Shown here: positions 26,981 to 35,946 of the stretch, in pieces
Numbering within the stretch: position 1 is the first letter of the stretch
Layout of the letters: each line of letters begins with the position of its first letter
Source: Paucibacter sp. PLA-PC-4
GTDB taxonomy: Bacteria > Pseudomonadota > Gammaproteobacteria > Burkholderiales > Burkholderiaceae_C
Assembly (NCBI RefSeq): GCF_026241155.1
Contig: NZ_JAPFGP010000032.1
Location: forward strand, 1-38,277
DNA: 38,277 nt
Reading direction: 5' to 3'
The notes under the pieces: model-generated
What the model was told of the DNA's origin: nothing
Databases searched by the model: none
The model's input: only the letters and a program-made list of their open reading frames with translations
Program-made: the position numbers and the translations under genes

Positions 26981-27781
26981 GTGAAGAATTTCGCACTTCT
27001 CGCAATCGCCTGTGCGGGCTTGACGGCATCCGTCTACGCACAGGAAAGCGGTCTGTACGACCCATCGATCATGCACGCGCCCAAGGATGGAGTGGTGAAG
27101 CTCTACGGTGCCGGAGGTCCGCATACGGCCTTCCAGAAGGTCGCAAACGCCTGGCAGATGAAGACCGGCAAGCGCGTCGAAATCATCGCCGGCCCGGAGC
27201 GCAAATGGTCGGCCAAGGCACAGTCCGATGCCGACATTCTGTGGGGCACCTCGGAACAGTCCATGACGGCGTTCCTGGAAACCTACAAGACCTTCTCGTC
27301 AGATCAGGTCGAGCCGATTTACCTGCGCCCAACGATCATCGCAGTGAAGAAGGGCAACCCGATGAAGATCGAGCGCTTCGAAGATCTGCTGAAGAACGGC
27401 GTCAAGATCGTCGTGACCGAAGGTGCAGGAGTGTCCAACACCTCAGGCACCGGTACCTGGGAGGACGTCGCCGGACGCCTGGGTCGGCTGGATGATGTTC
27501 GAGCGTTTCGCCGCAACATCGTCGCCTTCGGCAAGGGTTCGGGTGCCAGTCTGAAGGCCTTCAAGGATCTCGACGCGGACGCGTGGATCACCTGGCCGGA
27601 ATGGCCCGTCACCTACGCCGACCTTCTCGAGGAGGTCGCCCTTGCGCCCGAGCGGAAAGTCTGGCGAGACGTGAACGTGGCACTTTCCCCGCGCGCTGAT
27701 CCGGAGGCGAAGCAGTTCCTCGATTTTCTTGTCACCCCGGAGGCCCAAACACTGATGAAGACCGAGGGGTGGGTTCGATGA
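26981..27781 (+). CDS. acfC: AcfC-like periplasmic substrate-binding protein
   Basis: A 266-residue protein with a signal peptide (cleaved after SVYA) and the AcfC pattern: [47 protein letters not shown], the nearly invariant [15 protein letters not shown] and [12 protein letters not shown]. AcfC (accessory colonization factor of Vibrio cholerae) is related to sulfate/molybdate-type binding proteins; its ligand is not firmly known to me. The gene ends 40 bases before msrP, with no ABC permease or ATPase, so it probably acts with the redox pair rather than a transporter. Confidence 0.85.
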   Translation: MKNFALLAIACAGLTASVYAQESGLYDPSIMHAPKDGVVKLYGAGGPHTAFQKVANAWQMKTGKRVEIIAGPERKWSAKAQSDADILWGTSEQSMTAFLETYKTFSSDQVEPIYLRPTIIAVKKGNPMKIERFEDLLKNGVKIVVTEGAGVSNTSGTGTWEDVAGRLGRLDDVRAFRRNIVAFGKGSGASLKAFKDLDADAWITWPEWPVTYADLLEEVALAPERKVWRDVNVALSPRADPEAKQFLDFLVTPEAQTLMKTEGWVR

Positions 27782-27821
27782 CCGATTGCAGCGCTACTGC
27801 AGTCGCACTGAAGGAAAAGCC

Positions 27822-28784
27822 ATGAACCACTATCCCTGGAGCGCGCCGCGCGACATTGCGGCTTCGGAAATAACGCCGCAAGACGTGTGGCGCCGGCGGC
27901 GCGACTTGCTGCAGGCTGCAGCCGCGGTCGGGCTTGTGGGTGCTATGCCGCGCGTTCTGGCGCAGTCGCCGGCGGGGAACAGGCTGCCAACGAAGCCCGG
28001 GCCGTTCTCGACGATGGAAAGGCCGACGCCGCGCAAGCTGATTACCGAGTACGTGAACTTCTACGAGTTCGGCACTGGCAAGGGGGATCCGGCGAAGAAC
28101 GCGCCTCAGTTGCTGCGCACGCGGCCATGGAGCGTTCAGGTCGAAGGCGAAGTGCGAAAACCCCGCACCTTCGACATCGACGATTTACTGAAGCTCGCGC
28201 CGCTTGAGGACCGCGTCTACCGGCTGCGCTGCGTTGAAGCCTGGTCGGCCGTCGTGCCGTGGGTTGGCTTTCCGCTCGCGGCACTGGTCCGACGCGTCGA
28301 GCCGACCGGGAACGCGAAGTTCGTCGAATTCACGACGCTTGCTGACCCGAGGCAAATGCCGGGGCAGCGCTCGCCGGTGCTCGACTGGCCGTACACGGAA
28401 GGGCTACGACTGGACGAGGCGATGCATCCGCTTGCGCTACTCGCCTTCGGCCTGTACGGCGAAGTGCTGCCGAACCAGAACGGTGCGCCGGTGCGCATTG
28501 TTGTTCCTTGGAAGTACGGGTTCAAGAGCGCGAAGTCGATTGTCCGCATCCGCTTCGTCGAAAAGCAGCCCCTGAACAGTTGGCAGAAATCAGCGCCGCA
28601 CGAATACGGTTTCTACTCGAACGTCAATCCCGCGCACGACCATCCACGCTGGAGCCAGGCGACCGAACGCCGCCTCGGCGAAGATGGACTCTTCTCGCGG
28701 CGACGTCCAACATTGATGTTCAACGGCTACGCGGAGCAGGTCGCCTCGCTGTATGCGGGCATGGATCTGCAGAGGTTTTACTGA
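27822..28784 (+). CDS. msrP: Protein-methionine-sulfoxide reductase catalytic subunit MsrP
   Basis: A 320-residue periplasmic molybdoenzyme that repairs oxidised methionines in envelope proteins. The N-terminus has a twin-arginine signal ([17 protein letters not shown]). Molybdopterin-domain signatures include [18 protein letters not shown], the Mo-ligand cysteine in [10 protein letters not shown] (near residue 136), [11 protein letters not shown] and [16 protein letters not shown]. The ATG at 27822 has AAGGA nine bases upstream. Its stop overlaps the msrQ start (TGATG). Confidence 0.94.
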   Translation: MNHYPWSAPRDIAASEITPQDVWRRRRDLLQAAAAVGLVGAMPRVLAQSPAGNRLPTKPGPFSTMERPTPRKLITEYVNFYEFGTGKGDPAKNAPQLLRTRPWSVQVEGEVRKPRTFDIDDLLKLAPLEDRVYRLRCVEAWSAVVPWVGFPLAALVRRVEPTGNAKFVEFTTLADPRQMPGQRSPVLDWPYTEGLRLDEAMHPLALLAFGLYGEVLPNQNGAPVRIVVPWKYGFKSAKSIVRIRFVEKQPLNSWQKSAPHEYGFYSNVNPAHDHPRWSQATERRLGEDGLFSRRRPTLMFNGYAEQVASLYAGMDLQRFY

Positions 28785-29506
28785 TGCTGCCGGGGTCCGA
28801 CGTGAGGTTGCTGTCGTGGACTGCGCGCCTACCGGCATCACTGTCAGCGGATTCACTCTCGCTCGTCCGCAGCGCGCTGTTCGCACTCGCCCTCGCGCCG
28901 TTCGGGCGGCTCGTGTGGCTGGCCTCGACCGATGGACTCGGCGCGAATCCGGTCGAATTCGTGGTTCGCTCGCTCGGCATCTGGGCGCTCGTGCTTCTGT
29001 GCGTAACGCTCGCAGTGTCGCCGCTGCGCCGGGCGACCGGCTGGGCGTGGCTGCTGAGGCTGCGGCGGATGTTGGGGCTGTTCACGTTCTTCTACGCGAC
29101 CCTGCACCTGATGGCGGTCGCCGGTATCGACCTCGACTTCGACTGGGTAGTGATCGCCAATGACATTGTCAAAAGGCCGTTCATTACCGTCGGCTTCGCT
29201 GCCTACCTATTGCTGATCCCACTCGCGGTGACATCGACCAACGCCATGATGCGCGCACTGGGCGGACGCAACTGGCAGCGGCTCCACCGGCTCGTATATT
29301 TGATCGCGCTGCTCGTGGTCGTTCACTACTGGTGGCACAAGGCCGGAAAGAACGATTTCACGCAGCCCATCATCTACGCTGTGATCATCGGCCTGCTGCT
29401 CGGGGTTCGGCTGCTTCGATGGGTACAGCATCGCCGTCCATCCCCTGCAGCGGGTGTGTCATCGCAGGGGTACAAGAATGCAGATGGCCGCAGGCGGTTC
29501 CTATGA
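28784..29506 (+). CDS. msrQ: Heme-binding membrane subunit MsrQ
   Basis: A 240-residue inner-membrane cytochrome of the ferric-reductase-like family that passes electrons from the quinone pool or a flavin reductase to MsrP. Six hydrophobic segments are seen; likely heme-ligand histidines are in FYATLHLMAV and in LHRLVYLIALLVVVHYWWH. It starts on an ATG overlapping the msrP stop. The C-terminal 30 residues are basic and poorly conserved. Confidence 0.92.
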   Translation: MLPGSDVRLLSWTARLPASLSADSLSLVRSALFALALAPFGRLVWLASTDGLGANPVEFVVRSLGIWALVLLCVTLAVSPLRRATGWAWLLRLRRMLGLFTFFYATLHLMAVAGIDLDFDWVVIANDIVKRPFITVGFAAYLLLIPLAVTSTNAMMRALGGRNWQRLHRLVYLIALLVVVHYWWHKAGKNDFTQPIIYAVIIGLLLGVRLLRWVQHRRPSPAAGVSSQGYKNADGRRRFL

Positions 29507-30174
29507 AACCCTGTCCACGGCGCCAACATGCCCAGGAGCAGTCGGGGGGGCGAGATGCACTGCCTCCGCCCTTGCCGCTGAGCCATGTCAGGCCCTGACC
29601 GGCCGAGTTGCGCGGTGTCCTTGTGCACACCGGCCGGTCGATCTTAAAAGTGGCGGCAAGCCCGGCAACTACAGGAAGACGGGCCCTTAGAGTGGCTTGG
29701 TGGAGACCATGTTCTCCGGCTGAAGATTAAGGACTCGAATCGGACGAGACGGGTTCTTTCGCTTGCCGCGGCGTTGTTCTACGTGCTTGCCAGCAGGCAT
29801 GCAGCTGGATACATCGTTGGATCCCGCGTACGCGCAAGGGGCATGTATCTTGTCGTGAGGACGGGACAAGAAGCATGCGCGAGGTCAGCGGGCTGAACGT
29901 GAACGTTCGGTCTCGCGCGAGTGGGGGCATCATTGATTAGGAATGCTGACGGAATAATCGGTGCAGTCGGGTGTCTACCGAAATGCAGGGCAGTTCGGCC
30001 CCGCCAACTGGAAGTACACATGCATGCCTTGAACCCTACTGGATCGACTCATCAGTCTTTGCGCGCCGAGCCAGTACGGCCTCGGCACCATTGGTTTGCG
30101 GCCGAGGTGGTTGATGTCCAGCTACTTCAACCTGGCCAGGCGCAGGTCGTCGGGCAGTGAACCGGAGCACTGGC
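29507..30174. other. Long intergenic region before the ECF sigma gene
   Basis: No recognised gene. Both strands carry short open frames without motifs. A small palindrome GAACGTTC at about 29902 lies in TGAACGTGAACGTTC. The promoter of the downstream sigma operon must lie in this stretch, but I cannot place it. Confidence 0.4.
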
Positions 30175-30708
30175 ATGGAACTCATCGCAGCAGTTGAGCC
30201 CTTGATCCCGGCACTGCGTCGCTACGCCAGTGCCATGCTTCGGAATCGAGATGTCGCCGACGATCTCGTGCAGGACTGCCTGGAACGCGTGATCACTCAC
30301 TGGGGCTCACGGCGGCACGAAGAAGACACCCGGCAATGGGTGTTTGCCATTGCGCACAACCTCATCGTCAACAAGTTGCGCCAGGACGCCAGGCGTGGGC
30401 TGCACATTGATTTGGCCGACGTTGAAGAGTCGGCGCTGTCGGCACCCGCTCCTCAGGAGCACAGGGTTCGCCACGGGGAGCTGATGACGGCACTGGCTGC
30501 GTTGCCTGAGGATCAGCGCAGCGTCATCTTGCTGGTGTCCGTTGAAGATCTGACCTACGCTGAGGCGGCCAAGGCGCTCAGCATTCCGATCGGTACGGTG
30601 ATGTCTCGACTTGCGCGCGGTAGAGAGCGCCTTCAGCGTGCCCTTGAAGGAGAGGGTGTTCACGCGGCTCGTCCCCAGGGTGAGGTCTTTTTGCGAAGGG
30701 CAAAGTAA
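30175..30708 (+). CDS. ECF RNA polymerase sigma factor
   Basis: A 177-residue sigma factor: region 2 at residues about 8-75 (LRRYASAMLRNRDVADDLVQ, DTRQWVFAIAHNLIVNKLRQ) and region 4 at about 100-150 (LPEDQRSVILLVSVEDLTYA, EAAKALSIPIGTVMSRLARG). I chose the ATG at 30175, with GGAG nine bases upstream; a GTG at 30157 would overlap that site. It is adjacent to a membrane anti-sigma gene and likely drives the cluster 30175-33478 and its own promoter. Confidence 0.92.
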   Translation: MELIAAVEPLIPALRRYASAMLRNRDVADDLVQDCLERVITHWGSRRHEEDTRQWVFAIAHNLIVNKLRQDARRGLHIDLADVEESALSAPAPQEHRVRHGELMTALAALPEDQRSVILLVSVEDLTYAEAAKALSIPIGTVMSRLARGRERLQRALEGEGVHAARPQGEVFLRRAK

Positions 30709-31485
30709 ATGGCTACGCATTTTTCACCTGCTCCTGTCGTTGAGGAGGAACTGCACGCCTTTGTCGACGGCGCGCTGGATGCCGACCGGCGCAAAGAGGT
30801 TCAGGACCATCTGGACCGCAATCCAGAGGCTGCTGCTGTTGTTGCGAAGTTTGCGGCCCAGCGCCAACTGCTGCGTTCAGCGTTTGCGCCGATCGCGGAC
30901 GAGCCGGTGCCTGCACGCCTGAAGATCTCGACCTCAATGGCTCGACGACGCACGTCGCAGCCCTGGGGCTGGCAGATGGCGGCGGCCGTGCTGCTTTCCC
31001 TGGGAACCGGCACCTTCACTGGTTGGCAAATGCACGTTGCATGGCAACCGACAGGTGGGATTTCGGTGTTGGCAGGGGAGGCGCGCAGCAGCTACACCGC
31101 GTACGCAAGGGATCCGGTCGAAACGCCCGACAGGGACGCGCTAGTGAGCTTGGTTTCGCAAAAAATCAAGCGGCCAGTCGAGATCCCCGACCTCAGTCAT
31201 TCCGGCTACCACTATGTGGGCGGCAGGTTGGTCTCCACAGGCCATGGCCCTGCCGGTCTCTTCTTCTATGACAGGACGGACGGGACGCGTTTGGCCTTGA
31301 TGGTTCGCCCCATGGCCCATGAAAAGGAGGCTCCCATGATGGAGCAGTCTTCCGGGAGCTTGGGCGGTTTCACATGGGCGGCCCGGGGGCTGGGGTATAG
31401 CGTGGTCGGCACCGAGCCGCCGAGTCTGCTGCACCCGGTTGCCGATGAGGTCAGACGCCAGGCAAGGACGAAGCCAACGACCTAA
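30709..31485 (+). CDS. Membrane anti-sigma factor
   Basis: A 258-residue protein starting immediately after the sigma stop. Residues 1-80 form a short cytoplasmic anti-sigma domain (EEELHAFVDGALDADRRKEV, then DHLDRNPEAAAVVAKFAAQ) of the type that lacks the zinc-binding HxxxCxxC; a membrane segment lies near residues 87-105 (WQMAAAVLLSLGTGTFTGW), and the C-terminal 150 residues are periplasmic (YHYVGGRLVSTGHGPAGLFF). It would hold the adjacent ECF sigma inactive until an envelope signal. Confidence 0.88.
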   Translation: MATHFSPAPVVEEELHAFVDGALDADRRKEVQDHLDRNPEAAAVVAKFAAQRQLLRSAFAPIADEPVPARLKISTSMARRRTSQPWGWQMAAAVLLSLGTGTFTGWQMHVAWQPTGGISVLAGEARSSYTAYARDPVETPDRDALVSLVSQKIKRPVEIPDLSHSGYHYVGGRLVSTGHGPAGLFFYDRTDGTRLALMVRPMAHEKEAPMMEQSSGSLGGFTWAARGLGYSVVGTEPPSLLHPVADEVRRQARTKPTT

Positions 31486-31655
31486 GGGCTTGTGCCCCCT
31501 GCTACCCCGATGCGGTGTGAACGTGGTGTGCGTACCCGCGGATGCACTCAAGACTTGCAGCGCTGCTCACGAACTCGGTAGTCAGGGCGTGTCCTGACGC
31601 CCGGACTTCGTCGAGCGTCGCAAGTCCACTATTGACTTTCCATACGAGGACTAAC

Positions 31656-33032
31656 ATGACACAGGATAGACGTGACTTTCTGAAGCAGACTCTCGCAGCG
31701 ACCGCTGCCGTTTCGCTGCCCGCTGCGATGGCGCAGGGAGTGGCTGCGCCTGGCGGCATCGACCCACGAGACCGCGTCTTCATTACCAACGAAGACTCCA
31801 ACACTCTGGTGGTGATCGATCCCAGGACAAACACTGTTGAGTCCACGATCAACCTCACTAGCTTCGACGAAGACCCACGGCCGCCGTTTCGCTACATCAC
31901 CGCTGGCGTGGCGCCAACGCACGCGGCGATGATCCACAAACCGCTGTACCACGGCTGTATCGATGCCCATGGCGCAGTACCGTCTCCCGACGGCCGGCTG
32001 CTGGCGACCAGCGGTCGTGGCTCCAGCAACATCTACCTCATCGACGCCGAGCAGCGCCGCGTGATCGGCAACACGCGCAACCCGGCGGCCGGCCCCACCA
32101 CCAACCCCGAGCGCTTGAGCAGTGGCCTGCTGCTCGGCCGGGAGCCGCACGAGCCGACCTTCACGCGCAACGGTAGGGAGTTGTGGGTCACGCTGCGCGG
32201 CGAAGATCGCATCGCCATCCTCGACGTGGACCGCGCCTTGCGGCAACTCCGGGGCGCCGACAGCCCGGGCTCCACAGCCATCCGCCAGTTCCTGCCGACG
32301 TTGAACGGACCAGCTCAGGTGTGGTTCAACCGAGAAGGCACTCTGGCCTTCGTGGCCAGCCAGAAGGTGTCGCAGATTGATGTGTTCCGCGTGAACCCGG
32401 GCAGTGATGGCCACAGTCGGCCGCAACGCGTGACGACCCTGGACATCAGCGCGCAGGACAAGCCCGGCTTCACGCCCTTCATGAAGACAACGCCAGATGG
32501 CACCGAGGTGTGGTTCTCGCACAAGCTGGCAGATGCGCTATCTTCGCGGTCCACGATCGGTGGATTCGATCTCATTGACAGCGTGCCGCTTGGCATGGGT
32601 GCGCGACCAAATCATGTCGAGTTTGTAAGCAACGCACGTGGCAGCGTGACCTATGCGAGCCTTGCGCGGGTTGACGACGGAGGCCCTGGCGGTGTGCCTT
32701 CTAGCCAGATTGCGATCATCGATCGCGATACGACGCGTGGACAGCGCCGCATGGTCGGCAGTTTTTTTAGCCACGGCCGGGAGGCGCACGGGCTGTGGAC
32801 CAACCCCGAGAACACACTTCTGTACGTTGCCCATGAGCAAGATGAACTGCCGGGAACGCCCAACGCTGGCCAGACGGTGTGCAGTGCCTTCGACATCAGT
32901 AAACCGCTGCAGCCAACCTTTATCGCGCAGATTCCGCTAGGCAATTTGGTCTTGCCCAGTGGCGCGCTGCGCAATAAGAAGAGCATCAACTTGGTCTATG
33001 TGCGTGTCGGTGCCAAGGGGCAAACGGCATGA
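31656..33032 (+). CDS. Tat-exported YncE-like beta-propeller protein
   Basis: A 458-residue protein with a twin-arginine signal (RRDFLKQTLAATAAVSLPAA) and repeated propeller blades of the YVTN/YncE type: VFITNEDSNTLVVIDPRTNT, VPSPDGRLLATSGRGSSNIY, FTRNGRELWVTLRGEDRIAI, FNREGTLAFVASQKVSQIDV. The first blades carry a His/Cys stretch (THAAMIHKPLYHGCIDAHG) that could bind metal or heme, which is an inference. GAGGA precedes the ATG. Its stop overlaps the DUF305 start (ATGA), so the two are coupled. Confidence 0.85.
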   Translation: MTQDRRDFLKQTLAATAAVSLPAAMAQGVAAPGGIDPRDRVFITNEDSNTLVVIDPRTNTVESTINLTSFDEDPRPPFRYITAGVAPTHAAMIHKPLYHGCIDAHGAVPSPDGRLLATSGRGSSNIYLIDAEQRRVIGNTRNPAAGPTTNPERLSSGLLLGREPHEPTFTRNGRELWVTLRGEDRIAILDVDRALRQLRGADSPGSTAIRQFLPTLNGPAQVWFNREGTLAFVASQKVSQIDVFRVNPGSDGHSRPQRVTTLDISAQDKPGFTPFMKTTPDGTEVWFSHKLADALSSRSTIGGFDLIDSVPLGMGARPNHVEFVSNARGSVTYASLARVDDGGPGGVPSSQIAIIDRDTTRGQRRMVGSFFSHGREAHGLWTNPENTLLYVAHEQDELPGTPNAGQTVCSAFDISKPLQPTFIAQIPLGNLVLPSGALRNKKSINLVYVRVGAKGQTA

Positions 33033-33478
33033 TTGCTTACCGGCGGCGGCATTTCGCGCCACTGCTCGCGGTCCTGGCCGTCGCTACCGTAGCCGCTGTG
33101 GTAGTGATGAGGGCGGGCAGCGCACCCCACCACGGCCATGGTGCGTTGCCTTCGACTCCGTCATCCGGCTTCGAGCAAGAGATGGACACGGGAATGGCCG
33201 CGATGATGGAGGCCATGCACGCCTCTGGCTACACCGGCAATCCGGACGTCGACTTTCTAGCCATGATGGTGCCCCATCATCAGGGTGCGGTCGACATGGC
33301 TCGCTTGGTGTTGCAGCACGGTCGCGACCCGGCGACACGCCAGTTGGCCGAAGAAATCATCGCTGGGCAAACGGTTGAGATTGATAGCATGCAGCGACGC
33401 TTGGCGTTGCTGCGCAAGGATGTTTGTGTGGGATCCCCGGAATTCCCTTCACTCGGCGGCACCCGCGGACCGCAGTGA
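33029..33478 (+). CDS. DUF305 domain protein, membrane-anchored
   Basis: A 149-residue protein with an uncleaved-looking N-terminal membrane segment (residues about 10-27) then a His-rich linker (APHHGHG) and the DUF305 helix bundle containing DFLAMMVPHHQGAVDMA at about residues 74-90. Members with this His/Met-rich core include copper-binding periplasmic proteins such as CopM. Overlap with the propeller gene suggests joint work in the periplasm, possibly in metal handling. Confidence 0.87.
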   Translation: MIAYRRRHFAPLLAVLAVATVAAVVVMRAGSAPHHGHGALPSTPSSGFEQEMDTGMAAMMEAMHASGYTGNPDVDFLAMMVPHHQGAVDMARLVLQHGRDPATRQLAEEIIAGQTVEIDSMQRRLALLRKDVCVGSPEFPSLGGTRGPQ

Positions 33479-33595
33479 GGAGCAGTGCTGCATCCAGGAT
33501 GGCGCATCGTGCGCCAGCTGTTTGACGATTGGTCGGACGCGCCGTGCATGCGCGCCTATGCGTACGGGTGCAGGCATTGGGGATGCCGTGCCTTG

Positions 33596-33751
33596 CTACT
33601 GCTTGGTTGCAGGCAAGGCCGGTTTGACGAAGCCACCGAATTCTGCGGGGTTGTACTTGCAGGGACTCATCCTGGCGACAAAGCCCTCGACGTTGCGCCC
33701 ACGGATGTCGACCACTGCATCAGGACTCGTCTGCAGGTTCTGTCGTAACAA
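33596..33751 (-). other. In-frame continuation after the effector-like gene
   Basis: Directly after the stop of the upstream minus-strand gene (33752-33754) the same frame stays open for 51 codons to a TAG, reading LLRQNLQTSPDAVVDIRGRN, VEGFVARMSPCKYNPAEFGG and so on. It could be the remains of a longer C-terminus cut by a nonsense change (TAA), or a short fragment of another gene. The remaining gap 33479-33595 shows nothing. Confidence 0.35.
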
Positions 33752-35449
33752 TTAGACCGGGGCATCATCGCGTCTCACCCGGGCGGGCGAAGCCTCAACG
33801 AGTCGCTCAAGGCGGCCACCCTCTGCATCTTTCATGAGCTCCCGTGACGCCGTCCAGGCAAAGCGACTTGCGAAGCCCTCGGCAAAGGCTGGGAACCCTG
33901 GGGTCGTCTGTTTATCGAGCTCGTGGGAGTCTTGATGGCCGGACGAAAACTTGCTGCTGACAGACGCCGCAGCCACGTTTGCGATCGAGCCTGCCGCCAT
34001 GTTTCTGCCGGCATCCCGAAATAGTGCGGTTCGCTCAGGCCCCCTGATCGGCGCGGTCACCAAGTCAGCTGTGTCTTTCGCGATGGCGACCGTGGATTGA
34101 ACGAGGCCGCCCACGCTCCACTTTGCCGCAGGAGCTTCATGAGGCGTGGTGGCCCGAAACAGATTCACGCGCTCCGTGCCTCCGGCTAAATCCTGGACGC
34201 TTGCTGTCGAAAAGTTCTTTGCGACTTCGATGGCCGCATCAGAGATACCGCTCGCCACAGCCGAAAACGTCCCGTTGAGCAGGCCATGGTGCGGGTCGGT
34301 TGGGCCGTTTGAAGTCAAATTTCGCAAGTTGGTTGCACCCCCTGTGACCGAGGGCGGCAACAGCGCAGCCAGACTTTTTCCAGATAGCAGTTTCTGCCTG
34401 TGTTCGAGCGCCAGCCGCTGACTCTGGACCTCTTCTTGGATCGAACTCACAGGCACTCCAGCTTGGTCACCGGCTCCGGCCTGCGGCGGTGATCTGCGGT
34501 AACGCTTACGGCCATCAGGCTCGATCTCAAGATGAACCGTACCAGGGTCCGGAACTAGCGCTTTCACATCCACCTTCTCCAAGGTAGGCACATTGTTACT
34601 CCGAGCCTGACGTCCGACGGCACCGACGAGCGTGTGCTCTACAAGATGCGTCGCCAAGCCGCCCACAGCTCCTCCTACGATCAGGCCAACATTTTCGGAA
34701 CCAGTAGCCGTTGAAACAGCCGCTGAGACATAGGGCGTCACAGTAGAACGCACGAGAGAGGGCATGAATCCCTTCACGAATCCCATCGCTGCAGGCATTA
34801 CAGACTGTTGGAGTGTGGGTGATGCGATGGCTGGATTGGCCTCTCCTTCACCTTGCTGCGGGTCACGGTTCGTCGCCTTACCTAGAGCCTCCTCCCTTCG
34901 ATCTATGGCTGGACCTGCCCATGCCATGTACTCGCGCTCCAAGGCGCGCTGCGCCTCCAGATCTTCTTCTCTGATCGAAGTGGCGAAGGGAGTCAAGTAC
35001 AACGGCTCTAGCCGTGTCGACGCTGCGCGACTGAGGCCACGCAGCGGGTTCCGAGGCGGACGATCGAGAGGTGGATTGTTTGCATGCTCTCTGGCTGCAC
35101 GATCGGCTTCTCGCGGCGGATTCTGAGGTGGGCGACCGATCGGTGGATTGTTTGCATGCTCTCTGGCGGCGCGATCGGCTTCTCGCTGCGGATTCCGAGG
35201 CGGCCGAGCGATTGGTAGGGCAACCCTGTCGCGCTGGGGCAATGGCAGGCCTGACGTGCTGCCGGTCGGCGCTGGAAGTCGTTGGACGGATCGCTGAGGT
35301 CGTCCGTCTACGGGACTTGTCCGTTGGTTTGTCAGCGTTCCATCCATGTCAGGTGCAGGGCTGCCACTTGGCTTGGACAGAGGTTTGATCACAGCACGAC
35401 CACTTTCTTCTAGGGCTAAGAAAGGGTCACTCTGCGACCTGACCGCCAT
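33752..35449 (-). CDS. Putative type III effector with tandem repeats
   Basis: Up to 565 residues, not recognised as a known family. The N-terminal 80 residues are Ser/Pro/Arg-rich and without a Sec signal, as in type III secreted proteins. Residues 80-140 hold two complete 24-residue repeats (core RPPRNPQREADRAAREHANN) and a partial third. Residues about 215-285 include a Gly/Ala/Val-rich segment (VGLIVGGAVGGLATHLVEH) that may insert in membranes. A PIP box lies at 35467-35491; its expected transcription start near 35422 is downstream of the ATG at 35449, so the real start may be GTG 35392 or ATG 35347. Confidence 0.7.
   Translation of the reverse strand: MAVRSQSDPFLALEESGRAVIKPLSKPSGSPAPDMDGTLTNQRTSPVDGRPQRSVQRLPAPTGSTSGLPLPQRDRVALPIARPPRNPQREADRAAREHANNPPIGRPPQNPPREADRAAREHANNPPLDRPPRNPLRGLSRAASTRLEPLYLTPFATSIREEDLEAQRALEREYMAWAGPAIDRREEALGKATNRDPQQGEGEANPAIASPTLQQSVMPAAMGFVKGFMPSLVRSTVTPYVSAAVSTATGSENVGLIVGGAVGGLATHLVEHTLVGAVGRQARSNNVPTLEKVDVKALVPDPGTVHLEIEPDGRKRYRRSPPQAGAGDQAGVPVSSIQEEVQSQRLALEHRQKLLSGKSLAALLPPSVTGGATNLRNLTSNGPTDPHHGLLNGTFSAVASGISDAAIEVAKNFSTASVQDLAGGTERVNLFRATTPHEAPAAKWSVGGLVQSTVAIAKDTADLVTAPIRGPERTALFRDAGRNMAAGSIANVAAASVSSKFSSGHQDSHELDKQTTPGFPAFAEGFASRFAWTASRELMKDAEGGRLERLVEASPARVRRDDAPV
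35030..35212 (-). repeat. 72-bp tandem repeat within the effector-like gene
   Basis: Two full units and one partial unit encode residues 80-103, 104-127 and 128-140 of the protein counted from 35449. The units keep READRAAREHANNPP unchanged, and differ mainly in the Arg/Gln/Pro positions at their starts. Near-identity at DNA level suggests recent duplication. Confidence 0.85.
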
Positions 35450-35491
35450 GATGAACAGTGCCTTTCGCGAAGAGATATGCAGCGCTGCGAA
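35434..35491 (-). promoter_or_regulatory. PIP (hrpII) box with -10 element
   Basis: Read on the minus strand: TTCGC (35491-35487), 15 bases, TTCGC (35471-35467), then 32 bases to CAGAGT (35434-35429), which fits the YANNNT -10. This is the layout of HrpX/HrpB-controlled type III effector promoters in Xanthomonas and Ralstonia. A start of transcription near 35422 is implied. Confidence 0.7.
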
Positions 35492-35946
35492 AGTGCACCA
35501 CTTTTGTTTGTCTACAAGTGCCACGCCCCCGCACCGACGCGCCGACCATGAGATGTCGTTGGGATGTCGCCGATATGGCAGCAAGCTTGCGGTTGTTGAT
35601 GAGGTGCGCCGCCCTGGCGCCGACCGCCTTAATCGAGCCATCGATCATTGGCGCAGCGAAGCCAGCAACAGTGTGAACAAGATGACGCCCGCAGGGGTTA
35701 AGGCAGGGGTTTTCTGCAGGCTTTTCGATTGCCTGGTCCGACAAGGCTGCCGGGCTGCTGTCGCTTCAACGAAGCTGAGGGGGAGAAAAATAGCATCGAT
35801 CAAGCAGTGCCATATCCCGCTGTGTCTGCTTCTCGGTCATCGTTCCCGTCCAATTGTTTTCCGCTGATCGAGGCCGGAGGTGTCCGTGGGACTCAGGCCG
35901 GCACCTCCTGAAGATCACGGCACACCTGCTCCGCGAATACCCTACC
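35492..35946. other. Gap between the two effector-like genes
   Basis: No gene recognised. An inverted repeat GGAGGTG/CACCTCC at about 35876-35908 lies just past the stop of the next minus-strand gene and may terminate it. No chaperone-like small acidic protein is evident. Confidence 0.4.

Noticed and set aside
29687-29940. Small gene in the 29.5-30.1 kb gap
   Set aside because: Open frames on both strands lack start signals; one plus-strand frame has a short hydrophobic run but no start codon in a sensible place.
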